Assembly (NCBI RefSeq): GCF_013201825.1
Contig: NZ_CP053836.1
Span: 1,550,001 to 1,614,000, forward strand
Direction of reading: 5' to 3'
Length of the DNA stretch: 64,000 nucleotides
Source of the DNA: Halarcobacter ebronensis
GTDB taxonomy: Bacteria > Campylobacterota > Campylobacteria > Campylobacterales > Arcobacteraceae
Shown here: positions 45,334 to 51,921 of the stretch, piece by piece
How the letters are laid out: every line of letters begins with the position of its first letter
How positions within the stretch are numbered: the first letter of the stretch is position 1
Program-made: the position numbers and the translations under genes
The notes under the pieces: model-generated
The model's database searches: none
What the model was told of the DNA's origin: nothing
What the model saw: only the letters and a program-made list of their open reading frames with translations

Positions 45334-46304
45334 TGATAAGACAAAATATCATAAACAATAAATTTGTAGAAATTAAACCAAATGATACAGAACAAGTTAA
45401 AATGAATAAATATCAGGCTTACTCTGTACAAGCTTATTCTCATAAAATTACAGTTTATCATGACAATGCAGCTGCACTAGATCCTGCTATAACAATTTAT
45501 GATTTTCTTGCAAATGCACTCTCAAAACTAACTCTACAAATTGGAGCGGGGAATGAGATTTATGACTTAGATCTAACAGCTCATTTGGTAAGACAGTTAG
45601 AACTTAGAAAACAACTTGTTTACTCAATTGATAAAACGTCAGGAACTGGAAAAATATCAACTATTCAATTAATTATTGATTTCCTATCTTTAGACTTTAT
45701 CGCTCCAAAAGATACAATTTTATTTAATACAGGAAACTATGATCACTTATTAACTCAAATTGTTGCCGCTCCTGGAACAAAAATATCAAATTGTACAGTT
45801 ACAAAAACAATAGTTGGAATTACTGAACTGTTTAAAACTGATGTAGTCTTAAACAAATATATTGCAACTGATGGAACTACACAAACAATGACACCGTTAA
45901 ACAAAAAGCCAATTATGAGAACACCTTCTTTTAATTCAAGCAATCCAAATTGGGAATTAGACATTCCAAATAATGTTGAAATCTCAAAAATTATGATGTA
46001 TGTAACTGATGGTGGAAAAATATCAACTGGACACATTAAAAATGTAATTATCAAAAATGCAACACAAAAGCTTATAAATGTTGATTCTGCAACACTTGAA
46101 GCATGGAACAGAGAAACATTAAGAGATTACAATGATAGTGATTTCGATGGTATCTTAGTTTTAAATATTGCACAAGGTCAATATACAGAGGCACTTAAAA
46201 CAACTGGGCTTTTTGTAGATAGTAAATTGGAAGTCGATGTAATCAAAGGTGCTGCAAGTGAACCAATTTTAAATATTATCTATGAGACAGTAGAAAAGGC
46301 GTAA
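45333..46304 (+). CDS. Candidate major capsid protein (double jelly-roll, PM2 P2-like)
   Basis: 323 aa, soluble, no signal peptide, predicted largely beta with short helices. The section SKLTLQIGAGNEIYDLDLTA followed by HLVRQLELRKQLVY resembles the first jelly-roll of P2-type coat proteins, where a strand pair precedes a helix. A second beta-rich half follows (from about 165). It has the length of double jelly-roll coats of small tailless viruses and lies beside the ATPase and small membrane proteins. There is no diagnostic residue motif for this fold, so structural prediction is needed; the call is inference. Confidence 0.6.
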   Translation: MIRQNIINNKFVEIKPNDTEQVKMNKYQAYSVQAYSHKITVYHDNAAALDPAITIYDFLANALSKLTLQIGAGNEIYDLDLTAHLVRQLELRKQLVYSIDKTSGTGKISTIQLIIDFLSLDFIAPKDTILFNTGNYDHLLTQIVAAPGTKISNCTVTKTIVGITELFKTDVVLNKYIATDGTTQTMTPLNKKPIMRTPSFNSSNPNWELDIPNNVEISKIMMYVTDGGKISTGHIKNVIIKNATQKLINVDSATLEAWNRETLRDYNDSDFDGILVLNIAQGQYTEALKTTGLFVDSKLEVDVIKGAASEPILNIIYETVEKA

Positions 46305-46322
46305 AAGCCGAAAGGATAATAA

Positions 46323-46601
46323 ATGGCAGGTACAACAGAAAGTGGATGGAGTTGGGGAGATGTTCAAGACACACTTTTTGGTATTGGTGGGTTATGGGTT
46401 AGCATAGAAGAAGCAAAAAACCCTACTAATAACAATCAATCGCAAACAAGTGAAGCTAGTGACTTAAAACCAACACCAAACCAACAGATACAACAAGAAA
46501 GTAGCTCAACTTTTTTTGGTATTGATTTTTCACAACCAAAAAACATTTTAGTTGCTGGAATAGGTGTTATTGCTGCAATAATACTTATTAAAAAGGTTTA
46601 A
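46323..46601 (+). CDS. Provirus C-terminal-anchor protein, 92 aa
   Basis: A polar Asn/Gln/Ser-rich body, then FFGIDFSQPK and a C-terminal membrane helix (NILVAGIGVIAAIILI) ending KKV. AAAGGA site before the ATG. Same design as the proteins at 46604 and 49184, suggesting capsid-to-membrane linkers. No homologue recognised. Confidence 0.55.
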   Translation: MAGTTESGWSWGDVQDTLFGIGGLWVSIEEAKNPTNNNQSQTSEASDLKPTPNQQIQQESSSTFFGIDFSQPKNILVAGIGVIAAIILIKKV

Positions 46602-46603
46602 TT

Positions 46604-46987
46604 ATGTTAGATTTAGGCGCAAAAGTAACGACATCTAGTTCACTACAAAATAGCTCATTACAAAGTAACCTACTTACGATTAATGTGGGAGATGGTAGAC
46701 AATCAACAGACTCAACAAATAGCCAAACACCAACGCAGCAAACAAAACAAGAGCAAACAACTAGAGAAGACGCAACAGCGTCAGTTGGTGTTGGACTTGG
46801 TGGAAGTGGTAGCGGTGGAAGTGTTGCAAGAAGTGGAGATGTTGCGCCCATAGATGATTTTTTTACAAAAATCAAAGATAGTGTAAATTGGAATGATACA
46901 AAACCATATTTTATTGTTGGAGGTATTGCGGCTGCATTTATGTTTTTTTTATATCCAATGTTAGGGAAAAAGAAAAAGGCTAAATGA
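46604..46987 (+). CDS. Provirus Gly/Ser/Thr-rich C-terminal-anchor protein, 127 aa
   Basis: A low-complexity Ser/Thr/Gln N-terminus and a Gly/Ser stretch (GVGLGGSGSGGSVARSG) precede FFTKIKDSVNWNDTKPYFIV. One membrane helix (GGIAAAFMFFLYPML) and a GKKKKAK tail follow. It starts 2 bp after its neighbour, and ATGA overlap joins it to the next gene. A virion membrane protein by context. Confidence 0.55.
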   Translation: MLDLGAKVTTSSSLQNSSLQSNLLTINVGDGRQSTDSTNSQTPTQQTKQEQTTREDATASVGVGLGGSGSGGSVARSGDVAPIDDFFTKIKDSVNWNDTKPYFIVGGIAAAFMFFLYPMLGKKKKAK

Positions 46988-47334
46988 TGTATATCTTAGA
47001 AAACTATGATTTTTTGGAATCACTTGTAAAAGATGGGCAAGTAGATAAAAACCAAAAGTTTTTAAAAGATGGTTTTTGTATAGCTGATAAAAAAGAAAAC
47101 CCTAATCATGTTTTTGTATTTCATTTTTTAAATGGTGCGGTATGGTCTACTTATGGGTGGACCAATTCAAAAAATAAAAGTTTTTTAGAATTCTATAAAA
47201 AAATAGAAAAATTAATGTTTAGCTTCAATATGCCAATTTATAGGACTGGGAAAAATAGAGATTTTAAAAATCATACTAAATTTATAGGTCTAATTGATGG
47301 TTTTGAAGTTTATCAATATGTAAGGAGCTTTTAA
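46984..47334 (+). CDS. Provirus hypothetical protein, 116 aa
   Basis: Soluble, aromatic-rich alpha/beta protein (HVFVFHFLNGAVWSTYGW, FIGLIDGFEVYQYVRSF). No membrane helix, unlike its neighbours. The start may be either ATG of ATGATG (46984 or 46987). Function unknown. Confidence 0.5.
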   Translation: MMYILENYDFLESLVKDGQVDKNQKFLKDGFCIADKKENPNHVFVFHFLNGAVWSTYGWTNSKNKSFLEFYKKIEKLMFSFNMPIYRTGKNRDFKNHTKFIGLIDGFEVYQYVRSF

Positions 47335-47697
47335 ATGGGGGGACTTTTAGGCGGTGGAGGTGGTAGCTCTTCCACAACTACAACTACAACAAAGAATGAA
47401 ACTACTTTAAACAATGATACTGATATAAGCGTGGTTTTTGATTTTGAAGAAATGGCAAAAGTTTACAGAGATAAGCTTAACTTTGATATTGAACAATCTC
47501 TAGCGCAAAATGATGGAGAATTCACAGACCAGCAAAAAATCGAAATTGCAAAAATTGCCATGGAGGAAAAAACTATATCACTCCAAGAAAAATCATTCAA
47601 TGAGCAGATTAGAAACAATAGGATATTACTCTATGTTTCTTTAATTGGATTATACCTAACTTACTTAGGTTTAAATAAAAACAAAAAAAGGAGTTAA
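47335..47697 (+). CDS. Provirus Gly/Thr-tract protein with C-terminal membrane helix, 120 aa
   Basis: It begins MGGLLGGGGGSSS followed by a run of threonines. A helical middle domain (FEEMAKVYRDKLNFDIEQSL, EIAKIAMEEK) and a C-terminal hydrophobic helix (ILLYVSLIGLYLTYLGL) with a KNKKRS tail follow. The start follows the previous stop directly with an AAGGAG site. Probably a structural membrane protein. Confidence 0.55.
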   Translation: MGGLLGGGGGSSSTTTTTTKNETTLNNDTDISVVFDFEEMAKVYRDKLNFDIEQSLAQNDGEFTDQQKIEIAKIAMEEKTISLQEKSFNEQIRNNRILLYVSLIGLYLTYLGLNKNKKRS

Positions 47698-48444
47698 ATG
47701 TTAAGAACAATAAGTTTAGCGCAAGAGCATAGCAACTTAAAAATTAACCCTTGCAACTATTTGCATGGTTTAAGTGTGCCAAGCTCTGTAAAAGTTTATG
47801 TAACTTTAAACGAAGAGCATGACTTAGATAATGCCTTTCCATTAAAAAACAATTCTATTTTAAGATGGAAAAAGAATGGAATATATCAACCACCAACACA
47901 ATTATATATTCACACTATTGGAACAAGTACATCAAAACTTGAAATACAAACAGATGTCATTGATTATAACAATAATGAGTATATGGAAATTGAACAGCAA
48001 GACAATCAAACAATGAATTTAACAGAGGAAGTCACAAACTCACTCTTAAGTCAAAATGTTAAGAGCTTTGATACTTCATTACTTGCGCAACTTGATAAAA
48101 TCATACAACCTTATGATTATGATAATGCAACTATTCTACATGGTATAAGCAATTCAAATGTAACCTTATTAGATACTATTGCAAATTGTGATTTATTAAG
48201 ATTTTCTTTACAAGCGCCTACATCTTCAAGTGGTGAAGCAAATGGTAAAATAAACTTATATATTGATGACATTCCTTATACTACTGCTTACGGAACAATT
48301 ACAAGTGGTAGGTCCTCAACGACTCCGAATACACTAGGTGAGTATATTGGAATTAGAGGAAAAAGAATTAAAATTGTTAATTCTTCACTTTCCACCACTA
48401 ATACGAGTGCTTATTATTTACAATTAATTAATAAAAAGGTTTAA
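47698..48444 (+). CDS. Provirus beta-rich structural protein, 248 aa (candidate minor capsid, penton or spike)
   Basis: Second largest protein of the element. No membrane helix; beta strands predominate throughout (VKVYVTLNEEHD, TQLYIHTIGTSTSKLEIQTD, LRFSLQAPT, GKINLYIDDIPY, RGKRIKIVNSS). Ser/Thr/Asn-rich loops in the C-terminal half are like those of surface proteins. In PM2-type viruses the other large soluble virion protein is the vertex spike, which suggests this role. Inference only. Confidence 0.5.
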   Translation: MLRTISLAQEHSNLKINPCNYLHGLSVPSSVKVYVTLNEEHDLDNAFPLKNNSILRWKKNGIYQPPTQLYIHTIGTSTSKLEIQTDVIDYNNNEYMEIEQQDNQTMNLTEEVTNSLLSQNVKSFDTSLLAQLDKIIQPYDYDNATILHGISNSNVTLLDTIANCDLLRFSLQAPTSSSGEANGKINLYIDDIPYTTAYGTITSGRSSTTPNTLGEYIGIRGKRIKIVNSSLSTTNTSAYYLQLINKKV

Positions 48445-48447
48445 AAA

Positions 48448-48657
48448 ATGACAGCAGAACAAAGAGAAGAAATTGAGCCACTTTTAAAAGAAAATCAAGT
48501 GGCAGTAGATACGCAAACAGTTGAGAAAGGAAAAGACTCTGAAGGATTTCCAATCTTTGAAATAAAATTTATAAATGCACCTACAAACTATAAGTTAGTT
48601 AGATTGATAGAGCCTTATAATGTTGCGGTATTAGAGGACTTAAGCCCAACGGCTTAA
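48448..48657 (+). CDS. Provirus hypothetical protein, 69 aa
   Basis: A soluble acidic protein with a helix (AEQREEIEPLLKENQ) and two beta segments (FPIFEIKFIN, YKLVRLIEPYNVAVLEDL). Starts 3 bp after the preceding gene. No family recognised. Confidence 0.5.
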   Translation: MTAEQREEIEPLLKENQVAVDTQTVEKGKDSEGFPIFEIKFINAPTNYKLVRLIEPYNVAVLEDLSPTA

Positions 48658-48668
48658 AAGGTGTTCAC

Positions 48669-49175
48669 ATGAACAAAAAAACAACGCTGAAAGCAATTAT
48701 TTTATTTGCAATATTTTACTTAATTACAAGTAGGAACAGCGTATCAGAAAAAATAGGAGAAATCGTGTCAGATTATACAGAGCCAAGAGGGATTAGAAAT
48801 AATAACCCTATGAACATAAGAAAATCAAGCAATGATTGGCAAGGTAAAATTGTTGGAGAAGATACAGCATTTGAAACTTTTGTGAGTCCTGCATATGGTA
48901 TTAGAGCAGGAGCTAAAACCTTACTAAATTACCAAAAATTTTACGGACTAAATACAGTAAATCAAATTATTAGTAGATTTGCACCAGCAAGTGAAAACAA
49001 CACTAATGCTTACGCAACTCATGTCGCTGACTATTTAGGAGTTGGACTAAATGAACCTATAACTGTTAAAGACAGAATTTATGATTTAGTTACAGTTATT
49101 ATCTTACATGAGAATGGATATAACCCTTATGACACTCAAGTTATAAATAGTGGTGTATCTTTAGCTCTAGCATAG
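48669..49175 (+). CDS. Lysozyme-like virion protein with N-terminal membrane anchor
   Basis: 168 aa. A short basic start and a hydrophobic helix (AIILFAIFYLITS) anchor the protein. The domain from ~35 has the signature RGIRNNNPMNIR, then W-x-GKI, FETFVSPAYGIRAGAKTLLNY, IISRFAPASENNTNAYATHV and VITVIILHENGY. This pattern is common in phage proteins annotated as structural protein or lysozyme-like peptidoglycan hydrolase. It probably opens the peptidoglycan during entry or exit. The anchor fits a virion with an internal membrane. Confidence 0.7.
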   Translation: MNKKTTLKAIILFAIFYLITSRNSVSEKIGEIVSDYTEPRGIRNNNPMNIRKSSNDWQGKIVGEDTAFETFVSPAYGIRAGAKTLLNYQKFYGLNTVNQIISRFAPASENNTNAYATHVADYLGVGLNEPITVKDRIYDLVTVIILHENGYNPYDTQVINSGVSLALA

Positions 49176-49183
49176 GTGCAAAT

Positions 49184-49492
49184 ATGTGGACTTCTTACAA
49201 TGAAGATGGAACATTGCAAACATTTGATAAACCTGAAACACAAACAAAGATTTATGAAATTGTGTCGGATACACTTCCAGACTATGAAGTTCCAAGCAAC
49301 GCAGAAATAAAAAATGGTGCTGCTGATGTTTTAAAAAGTGAAGCTGCAGCAACTATAAATTTTTTAGATGATGTTGCCTCAGGCTTTGCAGATGGTGTTA
49401 AAGCTTTTGCCTCATCTTCAAAATATATACCCTACTTTCTTTTAATTGGTTTGGGTATTTTTATATTAAATAAATCAGGAGTTAAACAATGA
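49184..49492 (+). CDS. Provirus C-terminal-anchor protein, 102 aa
   Basis: The N-terminal part is polar and acidic (TSYNEDGTLQTFDKPET), the middle helix amphipathic (AAATINFLDDVASGFADGV), and the end a membrane helix (YIPYFLLIGLGIFIL) with a short NKSGVKQ tail. ATGA overlap with the next gene. Same architecture as the 46323 and 46604 proteins. Confidence 0.55.
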   Translation: MWTSYNEDGTLQTFDKPETQTKIYEIVSDTLPDYEVPSNAEIKNGAADVLKSEAAATINFLDDVASGFADGVKAFASSSKYIPYFLLIGLGIFILNKSGVKQ

Positions 49493-49710
49493 TTGAACCA
49501 GACTTAAACACTTTTGCTCCATTAAGTGATAGCTTTCAATGGCTCTTAGACCATATTTATATTTTGTTGGCTCTTTTTTATAAAAGAGCTGCTAAATTTA
49601 CAAATAATGTAAACACAACAATTAGCAATATAAATATAGGTTTAGAGAAATTAATCACACTTACAGAGCAACATGACAAAAGAATTACTACTTTAGAGCG
49701 CAGCAAATAA
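49489..49710 (+). CDS. Provirus small membrane/coiled-coil protein, 73 aa
   Basis: One hydrophobic helix (LLDHIYILLALFY) then a polar helix ending in a short coiled coil (LEKLITLTEQHDKRITTLER). It overlaps the upstream gene by ATGA. Last gene of the structural block. Function unknown; the layout is compatible with a small holin or spanin-like protein. Confidence 0.5.
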   Translation: MIEPDLNTFAPLSDSFQWLLDHIYILLALFYKRAAKFTNNVNTTISNINIGLEKLITLTEQHDKRITTLERSK

Positions 49711-49898
49711 AATCGCGCGGCGCCCTTTTTTAATCTCATTAAATTTCTTTACTTTTTTTATATCCTCTCAATCAAAATTACATTTTTTTAAAATTACACT
49801 TTAAAATATAGTCATACAAGAACAAAAACATATCAATTTCAATCAATAATGTTAATTTAATGGTAAGACTAAGGTAAATAGTTAAAACCTTTTAAAAT

Positions 49899-49925
49899 GA
49901 AGATATGAGATTTTCTCATATCTTC
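49899..49925. repeat. Perfect 12-bp inverted repeat
   Basis: GAAGATATGAGA (49899-49910) pairs with TCTCATATCTTC (49914-49925) around TTT. No downstream T-run, so it is unlike a terminator; candidate protein-binding or origin hairpin. Confidence 0.7.
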
Positions 49926-49975
49926 TCATAGAAGATACTATTAAAAAAAGGTTTTTCGATAGAAAAACACCTTTT

Positions 49976-50128
49976 CACGAGCCATAGGCGAGTTCAAAAA
50001 CAACGATTTTGCCCCGCATGGGGCATAAATCACCTTTTAAAAGTGTTACGGAGCCGTAGGCGGAGGAACACGTCGAACGAAGCGCAGCGAAGTGAGACAG
50101 AGCAACCCCAACGGGGTGCGATAACTCT
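49976..50128. other. GC-rich block with several short hairpins
   Basis: Composition is visibly richer in G and C than the surrounding AT-rich DNA. Short complementary elements are GCCCC/GGGGC (50011-50024), TACGG/CCGTA (50047-50058) and ACCCC/GGGGT (50105-50117). Repeated GAAGCG/GCGAAG words lie between. It may be a structured RNA, an origin, or a packaging signal; strand unknown. Confidence 0.4.
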
Positions 50129-50143
50129 TGCAAAATAAATCAT

Positions 50144-50200
50144 TAATATAGTTATAGTAAGCTTAGTCATTTAGTTCCTTCTTAAGCTTATACTATATTA
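50144..50200. repeat. Nested inverted repeat near iterons
   Basis: Outer arms TAATATAGT (50144-50152) and ACTATATTA (50192-50200) enclose two copies of the palindrome TAAGCTTA (50158-50165 and 50183-50190). It stands 12 bp before the first iteron. Confidence 0.6.
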
Positions 50201-50211
50201 AAGAAGATAGA

Positions 50212-50272
50212 GCAAAATTTGCTCTAGGGTTAAGGCAAAATTTGCTCTAGGGTTAAGGCAAAATTTGCTCTA
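50212..50272. repeat. Three 23-bp iterons
   Basis: The core GCAAAATTTGCTCTA repeats at 50212-50226, 50235-50249 and 50258-50272 with exact 23-bp period; the linker GGGTTAAG is also repeated. Each core contains a near-perfect palindrome around GCAAA-TTTGC. The third copy abuts the promoter of the downstream gene, so the array can serve as operator, replication iterons or both. Confidence 0.85.
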
Positions 50273-50281
50273 TGGTATAAT
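50273..50281 (+). promoter_or_regulatory. Extended -10 promoter of the RHH-like gene
   Basis: TGGTATAAT at 50273-50281 is an extended -10 box. It directly follows the third iteron, which therefore occupies the spacer/-35 zone. The leader to the ATG at 50354 would be about 65 nt and holds TGTTTA/TAAACA inverted words. Confidence 0.6.
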
Positions 50282-50353
50282 ATACAATGTTTACACATTT
50301 GTTATTTAAAATAAACAGTTTATTAAGGAAAATCAAAGATATAAGGTTTTAAA

Positions 50354-50641
50354 ATGTCAACTAAGAGAAAATTCGACCGATTGAAGAATCAAGATAAGTT
50401 TTTTAAAATGCAAAAGAAAAGGCTTGACCGTATTGCCGAGCCTGACACTAAGGGTAAACTAGACTTTAGCATAGTCCTAACAAACAAAGAAATATTAAAA
50501 ATACAATCAAAAGGAAGAATTTTAAAGGCTAAATACGGCTTGACAAGGGCTAAAGTTTTAAGAGAAGTTTTGTTAAACTTAGATGATGAAGATTTGATTT
50601 GCTTTCTTGGGTTATATAACCCTGATAAAGTTAAGAAATAA
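50354..50641 (+). CDS. Ribbon-helix-helix-like DNA-binding protein of the provirus
   Basis: 95 aa, very basic. After an N-terminal positively charged helix comes a strand-helix-helix unit (LDFSIVLTNKEILKI, then ILKAKYGLTRAKVLREVLLNL), the order of RHH repressors and small plasmid copy-control proteins. The gene follows the iteron array and promoter, which suggests it binds the iterons and controls itself and replication. It ends just before two hairpins. Inference from fold pattern and context. Confidence 0.6.
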   Translation: MSTKRKFDRLKNQDKFFKMQKKRLDRIAEPDTKGKLDFSIVLTNKEILKIQSKGRILKAKYGLTRAKVLREVLLNLDDEDLICFLGLYNPDKVKK

Positions 50642-50646
50642 AAAAA

Positions 50647-50704
50647 GGAAAAAGCGGCAACTTTTCCCTTTAATTTAAAACCTATTTGCGTAGGTTATTT
50701 TTTT
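50647..50704 (+). terminator. Terminator pair after the RHH-like gene
   Basis: A first hairpin has GGAAAAAG/CTTTTCC arms (50647-50667). A second has the stem AACCTA (50679-50684) / TAGGTT (50691-50696), loop TTTGCG, followed by A and seven T (50698-50704). The second is a good rho-independent terminator. Confidence 0.75.
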
Positions 50705-50728
50705 AGTAAAAACGTGGAGGTCTTTACC

Positions 50729-50800
50729 TTGATTTCAATTTTAATTTTATTCGTTTTTAGCTTAATAATAGCTAAAATTGATAACCATAATTTTCAAACT
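50729..50800 (+). pseudogene. 5' part of the ORF split by integration
   Basis: A TTG at 50729 with GGAGG 8 nt upstream starts 24 codons with a hydrophobic N-terminus (MISILILFVFSLIIAKID) up to the attR repeat. In the integrated state the frame runs on for 27 host codons into DNA antisense to cheB. On the excised circle it joins the 51 codons at 41640-41792. Confidence 0.45.
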
Positions 50801-50801
50801 A
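50777..50801. other. attR: second copy of the dif-like repeat
   Basis: 24 of 25 bases match 41616-41640. The right arm TTTTCAAACTA is intact; the left arm is imperfect (TTGATAA), as expected if it came from the element. Joining the left half of attL with the right half of attR would rebuild the chromosomal dif site. Confidence 0.8.
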
Positions 50802-50826
50802 ATATCTATACTATTCAAGGGGAATA

Positions 50827-51903
50827 CTATCTTATCTTCCCTTTACTAAAATCTATAATATATTGTGCAATATCATTTAAATGAACAATATCTTTTACTG
50901 CACCTTTTTGAATAGCTTTTGCTGGCATTCCAAACACGACACAACTCTCTTCATTTTGGGCAATTGTATATGCTCCATTATCATGTAGTTCTTTCATTGC
51001 AATACTTCCATCATCACCCATTCCTGTCATCATTACAGCCATAGCACCACTACCAACGACATTATTAACAGATCTAAAAAGAACATCAACACTTGGTCTA
51101 TGATGGCTAACTTTTACTGTATCAAGGAGCTTTGTTCTATACCCTGCACTACATTTTTCAATGGTTAAATGCATATTTCCAGGTGCCAAATAAGCATGAC
51201 CTTTTTCCAAAATCATCCCATCTGTTGCCTCATGTACAGTTAATTTAGAGCTATTATTTAATCTATCTGCAAAAGATTTTGAAAAACCATAAGGTATATG
51301 TTGAGTAATTAGTATTGGAGGTAAATCATTTGTTAAACCATTAAAGACCCTTAAGAGTGATTCAACACCACCTGTTGATGATCCAATAGCTATAACCTTA
51401 CTACCCCCTAGCCTTGCAGGAAATGATGGGATAACTTCATCTGGATGTATTTTTCTATCTATCTCTTTTGCTTTGGCACTTGTAACTGTTTTCATAGGAT
51501 TTGGTTTCTTTTGTGTATATCTTTTTAAGAGAAAAGTTAAATTTAATAAATTTTCTTTTATTCTTGCAGCAAAACTCGACATAGGTTCACCTGATTCTGG
51601 TTTACTTATAAACCCTACCGCACCATCATCAAAAATATCATTTCCCCTTACACTCTCTCCTGATATAACAACGGCAGGCATTGGATGTAAACGCATAAGG
51701 TTTCTTAAAAATGTAACACCATTCATTTTTGGCATATTAATATCAATTGTTACTAAATCTGGTTCATACTCTTTAATTTTTTCTCGTGCATCATATGCAT
51801 CAACAGCTTCTGCAATAACCTCAAATTCATCGATACCATTTATCATATCTTTTATAATTCTTCTCATTGAAGCTGAATCATCAATTACTAGCACTGTATA
51901 CAT
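50827..51903 (-). CDS. cheB: Chemotaxis protein-glutamate methylesterase CheB
   Basis: 358 aa. The receiver domain has VIDDSASMRRII, phosphoacceptor Asp in LVTIDINMPKMNG and FISKPE. The C-terminal esterase/deamidase domain has the catalytic Ser in IGSSTGGVESL, His in LITQHIPYGFS and Asp in MMTGMGDDGS. It removes methyl groups from chemoreceptors. Last gene of the che operon and the immediate right neighbour of the provirus. Confidence 0.96.
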   Translation of the reverse strand: MYTVLVIDDSASMRRIIKDMINGIDEFEVIAEAVDAYDAREKIKEYEPDLVTIDINMPKMNGVTFLRNLMRLHPMPAVVISGESVRGNDIFDDGAVGFISKPESGEPMSSFAARIKENLLNLTFLLKRYTQKKPNPMKTVTSAKAKEIDRKIHPDEVIPSFPARLGGSKVIAIGSSTGGVESLLRVFNGLTNDLPPILITQHIPYGFSKSFADRLNNSSKLTVHEATDGMILEKGHAYLAPGNMHLTIEKCSAGYRTKLLDTVKVSHHRPSVDVLFRSVNNVVGSGAMAVMMTGMGDDGSIAMKELHDNGAYTIAQNEESCVVFGMPAKAIQKGAVKDIVHLNDIAQYIIDFSKGKIR

Positions 51904-51921
51904 AAACTATCCACCCTATTT

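Larger units (their letters stand above)
49711..50353 (+). promoter_or_regulatory. 643-bp non-coding region: putative origin and control region of the provirus
   Basis: Left to right it holds these elements. GC-rich GCGCGGCGCC with a T-run (49714-49730) may end the structural transcript. A perfect 12-bp hairpin occupies 49899-49925. A terminator-like hairpin with AAAAGGTTTTTC arms occupies about 49947-49975. A GC-rich structured block occupies 49976-50128, an inverted repeat 50144-50200, three iterons 50212-50272 and an extended -10 box 50273-50281. No reading frame with a ribosome site is seen between 49711 and 50353. Confidence 0.6.
41641..50801 (+). mobile_element. Integrated tailless-virus-like element (provirus), 9.16 kb
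   Basis: Bounded by the 25-bp repeat (41616-41640 and 50777-50801). All genes are on the plus strand and tightly packed with TAATG or ATGA junctions. The content is a wHTH protein, holin-like protein, zinc-ribbon membrane protein, packaging-type ATPase, candidate double jelly-roll capsid protein, six or more small C-terminal-anchor proteins, lysozyme-like protein, and a right-end replicon control region. No integrase, terminase large subunit, portal, tail or plasmid mobilisation genes are seen. Size and content fit PM2/FLiP/autolykivirus-type membrane-containing viruses (family knowledge plus inference). Confidence 0.78.

Noticed and set aside
46588-46875. Antisense frame across the Gly/Ser-rich provirus gene
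   Set aside because: Low-complexity mirror of the sense gene; no promoter or ribosome site.
50212-50272. Iterons as a CRISPR array
   Set aside because: Only three contiguous 23-bp units without variable spacers and no cas genes.
50729-50881. 51-codon ORF in the integrated state reading through attR into cheB antisense
   Set aside because: The host-derived part is antisense to cheB; only the element-derived 24 codons are of interest as part of the attP-spanning ORF.
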